From: VAZQ01 sp963753575
GTDB lineage: Bacteria; Pseudomonadota; Alphaproteobacteria; Rhizobiales; Xanthobacteraceae
Direction: 5' to 3'
DNA length: 64,000 nt
Assembly: GCA_963753575.1 (NCBI GenBank)
Contig: CAVWCR010000003.1
Coordinates: forward strand, 1,426,001-1,490,000
Part shown: in pieces, positions 8,475 through 17,813 of the stretch
Layout of the letters: every line of letters begins with the position of its first letter
Numbering within the stretch: position 1 is the first letter of the stretch
Notes under the pieces: generated by a model
The model's input: the letters and a program-made list of their open reading frames with translations, nothing else
Told to the model about the DNA's origin: nothing
Database searches by the model: none
Position numbers and translations under genes: made by a program

Positions 8475-11400
8475 TCATTTCGCCGCCGTCACCTCGACCG
8501 TTCCGGTGCCGGTGCGGCCAAAGCGGTCGGGCCGGTACATGTCCTCGACATAAGCCTGCGGATGCACATAGTGGCCGGGCGAGACCGCGCGCACCACGTA
8601 GGCGACCGCGAACACGGCATTGTCGCTGCCCTTGCGGTTGAACGCCGCGCTGAAACGGTCGTCGCGGAACTCGGAAGCCGCCGGCTCCGCCGCATCCTCG
8701 ATCCAGGCGAGCTTGCCGGTATCGCCCGAGGACACGAGCCGCGGGTTGTCGATCTCGAAGCCCGCCGGCAGGTTGTCGACGACGATCACGCGGCCGTATT
8801 GCGGTTGCGGCTCGGTGATCTTGAGCACCACGGCGAAGCGCTCGTTCTGCCTCGCGTGCGCGGGATCGGCCGGCTTGCCGTCGAGCGTGTAGTAGAGCCG
8901 CTCGATCTTGAAGCCGCGCTCGGCCGCGGGCTCCGGCACGGTCGGCGCACCGCTCACGGTGAGCACGGCGCGCACCGTCGAGTCGCCGGCGTTGGTCACC
9001 GTCACGGTGCCGGCGCCCAGGCTCGCCTGCCGATAGGCACGGTTGAACGTGCCCCGAACTGTTTCAGTTCCGGACGCGCCCGCGACCGTCAGCGAAATGC
9101 CGGTCGCTTCCTTGGCGAGCGCGCGCGCGGCGAGCACCAGCCACGCCTGCTCCTGGGTCGAGATGTAGGGCGTGAGGTTGCGCGCCGCCTCCACCCGCTC
9201 GACTGCGTTCAAGATCATCGGACGCTGCGCGCCGCCTTCCGACGCGAGCGTCACGAGCGCCGCCGCATCGCGCAAGTTCGAGCCGTAGTCGATGCGGCCG
9301 TATTCCAGCGTCGGCGGCCCCGCGAGTGAGGTCAGCGCCGCCGTGAACACGCGCTCGGCGCGCGCGCGGTCACCGAGCATGCCGAGCGCGGCGGCTAGCT
9401 GCGCCTTCGCGATGGTGGTCGCGAAGTCATCGAGCTTAGTGTCGGCGTAGTAGCGCAAATCGCCGAGCGGCGCTGCGCCGTTGCGCGCGAGCACGTAGAG
9501 CGCGTAAGCGAGCGCACGGCCGCCGTTCTTGCTCGGCTCCTCGGCATTGCCGGTGTAGTTCTTGAGCCGATCGAGCGCGAGCTTGAAGGCGATATCGGGA
9601 ACCACGAAGCCGCGCTCGCGTGCGCGGGTGAGGAAGTCGCTCACATAGGCGTCGAGCCAGACATCGTCACCACCCGCCGACCACAGCCCGAACGAGCCGT
9701 TCGAGCCCTGCCGCGCGAGCAGCCGGTCGATCGACTGGCGTATGCGCTGGTCGACCGCCGCGTCGAGCGACAGATGTGACTCAGTGGCGAGCTCGTTCAC
9801 GTAGAGGAGCGGCATCGCCCGGCTGGTGATCTGCTCGGAACAGCCGAACGGATAGCGGTCGAGCGCCGAGAGCAGCGCCGCCGCGTCGAGCGCGGTCGAG
9901 AGGCCGACCGAGAGCGCCGCCGATCCGGTTCCCGGAACGAGGTCGGCGAACAGGTCGTTCGACAGCGTGAGCCGCTCGCCGCGCTCAAGCGGCCTGATGG
10001 TGCGGCGCGCGATCACCTGCGTCGCAGGCTTCACGCCAAGCGCGTAGCTTCTTTCAAGCGCAAAGCCGCCTGGCCCGCTCACGTGCACCGTCACGTTGGC
10101 GATCCCGGAGCCTGACGCGGTCAGCGGCACCGATACCGCGGCACGCTGCTTGGCGTTGAGCTGCAGCGTCTGCGGTGCAGCGTTGCCGACGACGTTGAGA
10201 CCTTCGCTGCGAACGTCGACGCGATACTCCCCTGCCCCGCCCTCGACGTTGTCGAGATCGAGATGCATGGAGGCGCGGTCGCCGGTGAGCAGGAAGCGCG
10301 GCAGCGTCGCGGTCAGCACCACCGGGTCGCGGATCACAACGTCGCCCACCGCGTGGCCGACCTTGTCCTTCGACCAGGCGATCGCCATCACGCGAGCGGT
10401 TCCGGAGAAATCCGGAATGTCGAACGACACATCGGCGGTTCCGTCCGCGCGCACCGACACGATGCCGGAATAGAGCGCGAGCGGCTTCTGCGCCGGCGGG
10501 CTGCCCTGCAGCTCGGCCGGTTGGGTGTCGCCGCCCTGCCGGATCTGACCGCGCGTGCCCTGCATGCCGTCGATCAGCTGGCCATAGAGGTCGCGGACGT
10601 CGGCGGTGAGCCGGCGCTGGCCGAGATAGTAGTCGTCGGGCGCCGGCGGCTTGTAGTTGGTGAGGTTGAGTATGCCGACGTCGACGGCGGCGACCACGAT
10701 GCGCGCCTCCTCGCCGGGCGCAAGCCCGCCGATCCGAAGCGGCACGTGCAGCGTCGAACTCGGGCGCTGCAGCTGCGGCAGCGGCATGTTGACCGCGAGC
10801 GTGCGCGCTTTGCGGCCCACCGCCAACCATTGCACGCCGATGGCGCGCCCGGGCATACGCCCGGCGCGCGCATCGAGCGGACGGCGCAGCGTCGCCACCA
10901 CATAGGCGCCGGTGCCCCAGTTGTTGCCAACCGGGACAGTGAGACGCGCGGTGCCGGCCTGCACATCCTGTGTGCGGGTCGTGATCAGCCGGTCGCCAAT
11001 GACGTTGAGCGTCACCTTGCCGGCCGTACGCGCAGTCACCGCCACCGTCATGGTGTCACCGGGCGCGTATTCGGGCTTGTCGAGCGCGATCTCAAGCAGG
11101 TCCGGCGTGTCGGCGCTCGCCTCCGCGTAGAAACCGGCGTCAAAGCCCACGGTCGTGAGGGTGCCGTCGCTGCCCGACACTTCCAGGCGATAGCGGCCCC
11201 ATTGCACCGGCGCCGAGATCCGCCCTGGCGCATTCGCCGCCACGTCGATCTGGCCGTCGGCAACGCGGCGCGTGCGCTTGATCGGCTCGAAGTCCCAGGA
11301 GCCGTCGCGCCGGTACCATTGGTAGCGCGTCTCGACCTTGAGCAGCTCGTAGTGCAGGCCGCTGCGGGCGAGTGAAGCGCCATCGGGCGCGGCGACAATC

Positions 11401-13700
11401 ACGTCAAAGGTCGCATTCTCGTTCTGGCCGAGCGAGCGGCCGGAGAACAACGGCTTGATGCCGATCATCGGACCTGTCGGCGTCACCGGCAGTACGAGCT
11501 TGCGCTCGACCGCACGGCCGCCCGCCTCCGCCATGCGCACCGTGAGCTGCGCCTCGAGCGGACGGGTCGCGGCCGGCAGCTTCTCGATATTGAGATTGAA
11601 TTTCGCTTTGCCGCTGTTGTCGGTCTTCGGCAGGCCGTCGAGCGGCTGGCGCGTCTTCTCGATCGTCTCGTCATTGAGACCGAACTGGTAGCGCGGGAAC
11701 GCGGCCCGTTCGGAGGCGGGACCGATCACCACCTCGCCTTCGAGATCGAGACCCGCGGCCGGCGCGCCATAGAGGTAGTGTCCGTCGAGCGTGATCTCGG
11801 CGGGGTCGGACGACGACACGCTCTTGGCGCTCGTCTTGAGCTCGAATTCGAGCCGGTCGGGCACATAGTCCTCGACCATGAAGGTTGTTTCACCGATCGC
11901 CGGACGCTTGGGATCGGTGAAGGCGCGCACGCGCCAGGTACCGGTCGGCGCCGACGCAACCAGCGGCACATCGAGCGAGCGCCCGCCCAGGCCCTGGTCC
12001 GGCACGATCGTGCGCCGATATTCGACCCCATCGGGGCGCTCGACCAGGAGGGTGAGCGGAACGCCGGCGGTCGCCACGCCCTGCGCGTCGCGCAGCAGAG
12101 CGGTGAGATGGGCGGTTTCGCCGGAGCGGTAGACGCCGCGCTCGGCATACACGAAGGCATCGAGTCCGGCCGGCACCACGCGGCCGGCGACGCCACGGTC
12201 GGTGAGATCGAAGGCCGGCGTCTTGAGGCTGAGGAACGCGTAGTCGCCGTGCGCATCGGTCGCGATCAGCAGCGCGGGCGCAAGCCCGCCTTCGCCGCGC
12301 GTGAGGTTAGCCTCGAACGCGACGTGGCCGGCGTCGTCGGTGCGCTTGGTCGCCAGCACCTCGTTGTTGCGCGACAGCAGCCGCACTTCGACCGCACTGC
12401 GCGCCTGCGTTGTCTCGAGCGAATTGACGAACGCATGGACGCCGTCGTTGCCGGAGAAGGCCGTGAGCCCGAGATCGGAAACGATGAACCATTGGGTGGC
12501 GAGCTGGTCGTATTCATTGCCGACCGCGCCCGCGGCCTTCGCCACCATGACGTAGACGCCGGGCGCCGCATTGCCGATCGCCTCGCCGACCGGGAAGGCG
12601 GTGGTGACATCGGCGTTGAGCGTCTGCTCGACCGTCAGCTCGCCCTTCCACACCTTGGCGCCGCTCTGCTCAGCGAGCCGCCCGATATCAAACCGATCGA
12701 GCGCGCGCTGGAAGTCGCTGCCGATCACGGTGCTCAAGAGGCTGCGGTCGCCGATGCGATAGATCTCGATCGCCACCGCCTTGGTGTTGACGCTGACCAC
12801 CGGGATGCCGCGCTGGCCGGTGCGCGGCAGCACGTAGGCGCGGCTCAAGAAGCGCACGGACGGCTTGCGATCGCGGACGTAGATATTGAACTCCGCGCTC
12901 TTCGACAGCGTCTCGTTCACGGTCGAGGGAATGCCCGCGCGCAACGTGATGGTGTAGCTCTCGCCGTGCTTGAGTCCTTCGACGCAGATCTGGCGCTTGT
13001 CGACCGAGAGGGCCGGCCGGTCCTGGCCGACGACCGCGACGAACGGCGAAAGATCAGTACGGCGGCCAGGCAGGTCTTCGGAGAACTGGAAGCAGGCGCG
13101 CGGCGAGGCAGCGTCCGCGTCGACCGAATAGTCGAGCAGCCGGAAGCCATGGTCTTCGCGCATGCGCTCGTATTGCAACCGCACGTCGGCAACCTCGCGG
13201 ATGTCGAGCGAGATGCGCATGGCATCGAGCGCCGGCCGCCAGAGCTGGCGATCGGCGTAGCTGCGCGAGATGACGAGAAGCGCCTCGGCTTCCTGGGCTG
13301 GCTCATGCGTGCGCTGATAGCCGATGTAGGCCGCGGTCGCCGCACGTTCGAGCAGCAGCGTGCGTTCGCGCTGGTTGCCGGGCCTGATCTGCAGCACCGA
13401 CTTGGCAAGGCGGAGCCAGTTGCCGCCATCGTCCGGCGCGACGGTGGCGATCTGTCCAAGCACCTGCAGGCCGGTGCGGAAGTCATTGCGCGCGAACGCG
13501 GCATCCGCCTCGCGCCGCAACTGGGCGAGCGGCTTGCTCACCACGCCCGCCTCCGCCTTGATCTGCGCCTCCAGCTTGATTGCCGCGTCCGCGAGGTCGT
13601 CGCGATGGAACGCCTTCTGGGCGGACGCCGCGACCGACAGATAGATCGACAAAAACGCGACGAGCGCGGCGACGATGCCGACGCGGGCAAGCGCAATCAT
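8475..13700 (-). CDS. Bacterial alpha-2-macroglobulin family protein with intact thioester
   Basis: A 1741-aa periplasmic, probably inner-membrane-tethered, protease-trapping protein of the YfhM type. It starts with a signal or anchor segment (residues 1-27) chosen at the ATG with GGAGG 8 bp upstream. MG-type beta-sandwich domains follow, with the A2M signature SLDVPLVASAPTGTWRV. The GCSEQ thioester (Cys at about residue 1287, Gln at 1290) is present in the TED domain. The family works with PBP1C to inhibit proteases after outer-membrane damage, and pbpC is directly downstream. The signal segment lacks an obvious lipobox cysteine, so it may be held by an uncleaved helix rather than a lipid. 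Confidence 0.9.
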   Translation of the reverse strand: MIALARVGIVAALVAFLSIYLSVAASAQKAFHRDDLADAAIKLEAQIKAEAGVVSKPLAQLRREADAAFARNDFRTGLQVLGQIATVAPDDGGNWLRLAKSVLQIRPGNQRERTLLLERAATAAYIGYQRTHEPAQEAEALLVISRSYADRQLWRPALDAMRISLDIREVADVRLQYERMREDHGFRLLDYSVDADAASPRACFQFSEDLPGRRTDLSPFVAVVGQDRPALSVDKRQICVEGLKHGESYTITLRAGIPSTVNETLSKSAEFNIYVRDRKPSVRFLSRAYVLPRTGQRGIPVVSVNTKAVAIEIYRIGDRSLLSTVIGSDFQRALDRFDIGRLAEQSGAKVWKGELTVEQTLNADVTTAFPVGEAIGNAAPGVYVMVAKAAGAVGNEYDQLATQWFIVSDLGLTAFSGNDGVHAFVNSLETTQARSAVEVRLLSRNNEVLATKRTDDAGHVAFEANLTRGEGGLAPALLIATDAHGDYAFLSLKTPAFDLTDRGVAGRVVPAGLDAFVYAERGVYRSGETAHLTALLRDAQGVATAGVPLTLLVERPDGVEYRRTIVPDQGLGGRSLDVPLVASAPTGTWRVRAFTDPKRPAIGETTFMVEDYVPDRLEFELKTSAKSVSSSDPAEITLDGHYLYGAPAAGLDLEGEVVIGPASERAAFPRYQFGLNDETIEKTRQPLDGLPKTDNSGKAKFNLNIEKLPAATRPLEAQLTVRMAEAGGRAVERKLVLPVTPTGPMIGIKPLFSGRSLGQNENATFDVIVAAPDGASLARSGLHYELLKVETRYQWYRRDGSWDFEPIKRTRRVADGQIDVAANAPGRISAPVQWGRYRLEVSGSDGTLTTVGFDAGFYAEASADTPDLLEIALDKPEYAPGDTMTVAVTARTAGKVTLNVIGDRLITTRTQDVQAGTARLTVPVGNNWGTGAYVVATLRRPLDARAGRMPGRAIGVQWLAVGRKARTLAVNMPLPQLQRPSSTLHVPLRIGGLAPGEEARIVVAAVDVGILNLTNYKPPAPDDYYLGQRRLTADVRDLYGQLIDGMQGTRGQIRQGGDTQPAELQGSPPAQKPLALYSGIVSVRADGTADVSFDIPDFSGTARVMAIAWSKDKVGHAVGDVVIRDPVVLTATLPRFLLTGDRASMHLDLDNVEGGAGEYRVDVRSEGLNVVGNAAPQTLQLNAKQRAAVSVPLTASGSGIANVTVHVSGPGGFALERSYALGVKPATQVIARRTIRPLERGERLTLSNDLFADLVPGTGSAALSVGLSTALDAAALLSALDRYPFGCSEQITSRAMPLLYVNELATESHLSLDAAVDQRIRQSIDRLLARQGSNGSFGLWSAGGDDVWLDAYVSDFLTRARERGFVVPDIAFKLALDRLKNYTGNAEEPSKNGGRALAYALYVLARNGAAPLGDLRYYADTKLDDFATTIAKAQLAAALGMLGDRARAERVFTAALTSLAGPPTLEYGRIDYGSNLRDAAALVTLASEGGAQRPMILNAVERVEAARNLTPYISTQEQAWLVLAARALAKEATGISLTVAGASGTETVRGTFNRAYRQASLGAGTVTVTNAGDSTVRAVLTVSGAPTVPEPAAERGFKIERLYYTLDGKPADPAHARQNERFAVVLKITEPQPQYGRVIVVDNLPAGFEIDNPRLVSSGDTGKLAWIEDAAEPAASEFRDDRFSAAFNRKGSDNAVFAVAYVVRAVSPGHYVHPQAYVEDMYRPDRFGRTGTGTVEVTAAK

Positions 13701-13742
13701 GACTGGACCTCCGTTCCCGCCGGCCGACCTCCGCGCGGGCAT

Positions 13743-14022
13743 GCTAGGAACTCTGAACTTGTAATCATGTCGAGGTAATGACTTCCGGCATGCGGCGCAT
13801 CTGCGCAGCGCCGGCCGGCAGGCGGCTTTCCACAGGGAGCGGCCGACCCCCGCGGAGGGGCGGCGCCGGCCGTGGAGAGCCGCCCGCGCTCAGCCTTGGG
13901 GCGGGCTAGCTATTTGAATTCACAATATTAAATCTATCTTCGCGGCGCTGCCGCAATGGTGCGTTCGCCGCTGCAGGGCATTGACTCAAGCGCAACCAGC
14001 CTGTGCTAAGAAAGGCGCCAGC
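13743..14022. other. Intergenic region between A2M gene and tRNA-Arg
   Basis: About 280 bp with no supported gene. It contains a very GC-rich stretch (about 13810-13905) with several short inverted segments, then an AT-richer part (13908-13945) that could serve the tRNA promoter. No clear terminator with a T-run was seen. Confidence 0.5.
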
Positions 14023-14098
14023 GTCCACGTAGCTCAGCCGGAAGAGCAGCGGATTTCTAATCCGCAGGTCGCAGGTTCGAGCCCTGCCGTGGACGCCA
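14023..14098 (+). tRNA. tRNA-Arg (anticodon TCT)
   Basis: A complete cloverleaf can be drawn. The acceptor GTCCACG pairs with CGTGGAC, the D-arm is GCTC/GAGC, the anticodon stem is GCGGA/TCCGC around loop TTTCTAA, and the T-arm is GCAGG/CCTGC around TTCGAGC. Discriminator G and an encoded CCA follow. The loop gives anticodon TCT, which reads AGA/AGG. Confidence 0.96.
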
Positions 14099-14281
14099 GC
14101 CTGCTGAGATCGGACCTGCTGTCCACAAGGGGAAGGCGCAGCGATATTTCGGCCATAATCAGCCGCATCATTCGGCCGCTTCATTAAGTGTTCCAGTCGG
14201 AATTCCAAAATCAGCCAAGCAAGCAGAAGTGGCGGCCGGGCTAGGTGAAGCCGCCCGAACACGTTGCGTGGGGGCACGCGG

Positions 14282-14746
14282 ATGGATGAACTCCTGGAAG
14301 TGATTCAGGCCGAGCAGCGCAATTGCGGCGAGTTGGTTTGCCCGCCGGCAAGTCCGGAAAACCTGCAGACACTGATTGACCAGGTACGCCTGGTGTTGAG
14401 CGCCGAGCTGCCGCAGGGCTACCTCGATTTCCTGAAGCGCAGTGACGGGCTCGATTACGACGGTCTCGTCATTTACGACAGCGCATCCTCGCCGGAGCAG
14501 CGCACCCAGAACTTCTGGAAGGGCTTCGTGTCCACCAACCTGGCTTGGCGCGACAGCCCGGCAAACCGTGAGCTTCTGATCTTCGGCGACTCGGACATGG
14601 ATCTCTACGTCCAGCACATCAGGACCGGCTCGTTCCGGCGCATCGACAAGATGGCGCACGATCGTTTCGAAATTTTTTCCTCGTTCGAGACCATGCTGGA
14701 GGCGGCGCTTCGCACCCGCGTGCCCACCGGCAACGGGGTGCATTAA
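14282..14746 (+). CDS. SMI1/KNR4 (SUKH-type) domain protein
   Basis: A 154-aa soluble protein. The region LPQGYLDFLKRSDGLDYDG followed by IYDSASS, then LLIFGDSDMDLYV and a C-terminal SFETMLEAAL, fits the SMI1/KNR4 fold. Bacterial members often serve as immunity proteins to secreted toxins, but many single genes have unknown roles. No toxin gene is adjacent; it stands between tRNA-Arg and small orphan genes. The start ATG at 14282 has GGGGG upstream; an alternative start at 14264 adds six residues. Family placement is by pattern only. Confidence 0.6.
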   Translation: MDELLEVIQAEQRNCGELVCPPASPENLQTLIDQVRLVLSAELPQGYLDFLKRSDGLDYDGLVIYDSASSPEQRTQNFWKGFVSTNLAWRDSPANRELLIFGDSDMDLYVQHIRTGSFRRIDKMAHDRFEIFSSFETMLEAALRTRVPTGNGVH

Positions 14747-14896
14747 ACGGCGTGCATTAAATTGCGGTAAGCCGGCCGCGGGTCACAATCCAGACTCAGC
14801 CTTCCGCCATGTGGAAGATCGTGTACTATGCGACCGGATGCCAAGGTTGCGTGAGCCGTGGGCGACGCCACAACCGAGCTGCAGGAGCTTGTCGAG

Positions 14897-15169
14897 ATGC
14901 GCCGTCAGACGATGATCGCAATATTGAGCGTGCTTCCCACCTTCACCGCCGTCCACGCGCTGGCCCAGAACACACTCCTCGATGCCAAGATCCCGCGCGA
15001 AGCTGAGTCCTCGTCATCGGGTCTCCTGCACAGCGTGTCGCCCATCGCCGGCGCCAAGAAGGCGAAAGCGACCCGGCAGGCGACATCGCAGGAGGCGGCC
15101 GCTGCGCGCAGTGCCGTCGCGCCCCGAGCATCCGTGCCCAAGCTGATGCTGGCACCGACGAAGAAGTGA
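14897..15169 (+). CDS. Small putative secreted protein, unknown
   Basis: A 90-residue frame beginning with a signal-peptide-like segment (MRRQTMIAILSVLPTFTAVHALAQ). The remainder is low-complexity, rich in Ala, Ser, Lys and Pro. An AGGAG lies about 9 bp upstream of the ATG. An in-frame upstream ATG at 14858 would bury the signal. No family recognised. It is convergent with the DUF1036 gene. Confidence 0.4.
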   Translation: MRRQTMIAILSVLPTFTAVHALAQNTLLDAKIPREAESSSSGLLHSVSPIAGAKKAKATRQATSQEAAAARSAVAPRASVPKLMLAPTKK

Positions 15170-15181
15170 GCGGCCGGCTGC

Positions 15182-15628
15182 CTACTTGAACTCGATTGCC
15201 AAGCTCGGCTCGTCAGTCACCCGCCAGGGCTGGAACGGCACCACCACTTCCTGCATCTCTTTGCGGCAGTGGTAGTTCTCGGTCACGATCCGCTCGAAGT
15301 TGCTGGACAGGTTCACGCAGATCGGAATGTCGCCGGCCCACACCTGTTCGACGCCGTCTGCGCCGGGCGCAAACGCAAACGTGCCGAAATTCCCGCGCGG
15401 CACATCGGCTTCGGCGCAGCCCGGCTCCAGGCCGAACCAGCCTTTGACCACGAAGCGTTGATCATTCGGCGTCGCGCGATGGACGAGCGCCAACTGGATC
15501 CGCCTGTCGTAGTAATTGCAGACCTTGAGCACGAAGGTGCCGCCGTCACCGAGCTGGGCGTCGCCGGGCTTCGCCATCGCCAGTGTCAACGACAGGCAAA
15601 GGCCGACCAGCGTCACGACACGCATCAA
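15182..15628 (-). CDS. DUF1036-type secreted protein
   Basis: A 148-aa exported protein with an N-terminal signal peptide ending near AKPGDA. The motif FVLKVCNYYDRRIQLAL, then GWFGLEPGCAE, and a later ICVN and YHC fit the DUF1036 family. That family is common in alphaproteobacteria and has conserved cysteines probably forming disulfides. Function is unknown. It is a single gene on this strand. An alternative start one codon in (15625) cannot be excluded. Confidence 0.65.
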   Translation of the reverse strand: MMRVVTLVGLCLSLTLAMAKPGDAQLGDGGTFVLKVCNYYDRRIQLALVHRATPNDQRFVVKGWFGLEPGCAEADVPRGNFGTFAFAPGADGVEQVWAGDIPICVNLSSNFERIVTENYHCRKEMQEVVVPFQPWRVTDEPSLAIEFK

Positions 15629-15724
15629 GGCGCTCCATCATTGCAAGCAGAGGCCGATAGCATGGTATGTATCTGACCGCGTCACAAGCTTTTTCTCCTT
15701 CTTACCTCCCGATGGAATCCGACC

Positions 15725-16699
15725 ATGCGACTGCAACTCAACTTCGCCGCCGGCGGCTATGATTTCGTCCGCCCGCTCGCCGACGGCACGATCAAGCCGG
15801 ACGGTATCGACCTCGTCGTGCTCTCCGGCATGGGCTCAGGCGAACGCCACCACCGTATGGGCCACGGGCAGGAGTTCGACCTGTGCGAGTTCAACGCCGC
15901 CGCCTATCTCGCGGCGCGCGACCGCGACTACCCGTGGATGGCGCTTCCGGTGTTCCTGCATCGCCGCTTCCGCCACGGCTTCGTGTTCGTCAATCCGCAA
16001 AAGGGAATCGCAACGCCGCCCGACCTCGCCGGCAAGCGCCTTGGCGGACCGACCTTTCTCGCCGCCGGCAACGTCTGGATGCGCGGCATTCTGGAGGAGC
16101 ACTACGGCGCGCCGCACCGCGAGATCACCTGGTTCGTCGAGCGCGACGACGCGGTCGAGTTCACGCCGCCGCCGGGGCTGCGCTACGAGCGCGTGCCCGA
16201 CGGCGTGCGCGCCGAAAAGATGATGCTCGACGGCGACATCGATGGCCTGCTCTCGCCCGACCTGCCGCATGGCTTTCTCAAGGGCGATCCGCGCATTGCG
16301 CGGCTGTTCGCGGCCAACAAGGAGGAAGAGATCGCCTTCTACAAGAAGACCGGCATCTTCCCGATCATGCATGTCACGCTGATCAAGCGCGAACTGGTCG
16401 AGCGCCATCCCTGGGTGCCGAACACGCTGATGAAGGCGTTCAACCAGGCCAAGGAGATCGCCTATAGGCGCATCCTCAACCCGCGCAACGTCGCGCTCGC
16501 CTGGGTGCGCAACGCGCTCGAAGAGCAGATCGCGGTCCTCGGTCCCGACCCTTGGGAGTTCGGGCTAACGCCGAAGAACCGCAAGAACCTGGAGACGCTG
16601 CAACGCTACTGCGCGCAGCAGGGCATCGTGCGCAAGGAGCGCCCGCTCGAGGAACTGTTCATCGATGCGGGCCGAGTCAATATTCCGGAAGAGGTGTGA
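15725..16699 (+). CDS. 4,5-dihydroxyphthalate decarboxylase-like / substrate-binding-fold protein
   Basis: A 324-aa protein without a signal peptide. Its beginning (LNFAAGGYDFVRPLADGTIKP), the E-rich FDLCEFNAAAYL and PVFLHRRFRHGFVFVN segments match proteins annotated as 4,5-dihydroxyphthalate decarboxylase or ABC-substrate-binding-like. These share the periplasmic type-2 binding fold but many are cytoplasmic. The true reaction here is not proven. It is convergent with the following binding-protein/monooxygenase operon, with 15 bp between the stops, and may belong to the same catabolic unit. Confidence 0.72.
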   Translation: MRLQLNFAAGGYDFVRPLADGTIKPDGIDLVVLSGMGSGERHHRMGHGQEFDLCEFNAAAYLAARDRDYPWMALPVFLHRRFRHGFVFVNPQKGIATPPDLAGKRLGGPTFLAAGNVWMRGILEEHYGAPHREITWFVERDDAVEFTPPPGLRYERVPDGVRAEKMMLDGDIDGLLSPDLPHGFLKGDPRIARLFAANKEEEIAFYKKTGIFPIMHVTLIKRELVERHPWVPNTLMKAFNQAKEIAYRRILNPRNVALAWVRNALEEQIAVLGPDPWEFGLTPKNRKNLETLQRYCAQQGIVRKERPLEELFIDAGRVNIPEEV

Positions 16700-16714
16700 C
16701 CGAGCGCCAGGACA

Positions 16715-17800
16715 TTACTTCGCCGGCAGATAGGCTTCCGTATAGAGCCCCTTGACGTCAACATTCTTGAGCCGGCCCATCTCGGTGAGCGAATCGACCA
16801 GCACCCGCAGGCCTTCGGGATCGAAGCGGCCGTCGCGCGAATAGTTGTCGATCAATTCGTCATAGACCTTGCTCGCAACCTTGTCCGAGACGTGCATCTG
16901 CCGCGCCGCGATCGGCAACGTCGCGGCCTTGTCGGCGCGCATGAACGCGACCGTTTCGTACCAGCCGGCGAGAAACGCGCGCACCGCCTGCGGCCGCTTC
17001 GCGATCAGGTCGTTTCCGGCAAAGACCATCTGGGCGATCATCTTCGGCACATACTCATACACTTTCAGGAAGATGCGGCCGCTGCCGAGCTCCTCAAGCC
17101 GCAGCCCCGAGGCAAAATCCATCACGGTCGCATCGATCTGCCCGGTGCGCAGGCCCGCGACCTGCGCATCGTCGCGGCCGAGCGCGACCGGCGTGATCCC
17201 GTCCGGCCCGAAGCCGAGCTCGCGCGAGAGCCGCCGCACCACCCATTCCGACAGGCCGCCCGCGGTCGAGATACCCACGCGCTTGCCCTTGAGCTCGGCG
17301 TGCGACTTCATCGAGTTGTCGTTGCGCACGATCAGCGTGGTCTGACGCGGCGCAACCGTGATCACCCCGACCGCCATCGCGTGCTTGCCCTTGGCCACGA
17401 ACGCCAGGTCGGGACCGCCCGCGACCACGAGATCAAGGCTGCCGGCTGCAAGCGCCTGATGCGCGCGCGCCGCCCCGCCGAGGTCGGCGCGTTTGATGTC
17501 CAGGCCGTGCTTCGCAAATATGCCGCGCTCGATACCCACCTGCAGCGGCACGAAGGCGACCGCAGCGGGGATCGAGACGCCCACGCGCAGCTCCTCGGCC
17601 GCCGTGGCGGGTCCTGGCAGAAAGAATGCGATCACGGCCAGTGCGACAGCGGTGATACGAATTCTCCTTCTGTCGTCCCCGCGAAAGCGGGGACCCAGTA
17701 CTCCTGGGCAATTGTTGCGATCACGGTGCATGACCGCGCAGTCAGTGGTTACTGGGTCCCCGCCTTCGCGGGGACGACACCGAGTATTGATCACAAGCAT
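16715..17800 (-). CDS. ABC transporter substrate-binding protein (NitT/TauT/SsuA-like) with a palindromic element in its N-terminus
   Basis: Periplasmic binding protein for an unknown, possibly sulfonate or aromatic, ligand. From about residue 59 the family pattern appears: EELRVGVSIPAAVAFVPLQVG, GIFAKHGLDI, then AAGSLDLVVAGG and KGKRVGISTAGG. The ATG at 17800 has GAAGGA upstream. Only 13 bp separate it from the stop of the flavin monooxygenase gene, so they are an operon. A 109-bp inverted-repeat element (17671-17779) lies in frame between MLVINT and the signal-peptide core ITAVALAVIAFF, adding about 37 basic, proline/glycine-rich residues ahead of the export signal. It may impair secretion or be bypassed by a later start. 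Confidence 0.8.
   Translation of the reverse strand: MLVINTRCRPREGGDPVTTDCAVMHRDRNNCPGVLGPRFRGDDRRRIRITAVALAVIAFFLPGPATAAEELRVGVSIPAAVAFVPLQVGIERGIFAKHGLDIKRADLGGAARAHQALAAGSLDLVVAGGPDLAFVAKGKHAMAVGVITVAPRQTTLIVRNDNSMKSHAELKGKRVGISTAGGLSEWVVRRLSRELGFGPDGITPVALGRDDAQVAGLRTGQIDATVMDFASGLRLEELGSGRIFLKVYEYVPKMIAQMVFAGNDLIAKRPQAVRAFLAGWYETVAFMRADKAATLPIAARQMHVSDKVASKVYDELIDNYSRDGRFDPEGLRVLVDSLTEMGRLKNVDVKGLYTEAYLPAK
17671..17779. repeat. 109-bp palindromic element with 30-bp inverted repeats, in frame in a coding gene
   Basis: Arms 17671-17700 and 17750-17779 are inverted copies matching at 29 of 30 positions. Each contains an inner GTCCCCGC/GCGGGGAC hairpin. Translation of such elements gives the recurring PREGGDP and GPRFRGDD strings seen here. 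It has no transposase and looks like a miniature or REP-type mobile element. Confidence 0.88.
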
Positions 17801-17813
17801 GGTCATCCTTCGT

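Noticed and set aside
11778..13778. A 666-codon frame antisense to the alpha-2-macroglobulin gene
   Set aside because: Typical antisense shadow in GC-rich DNA (Arg/His/Ala-rich), no signal peptide or motif; the opposite strand carries the thioester protein.
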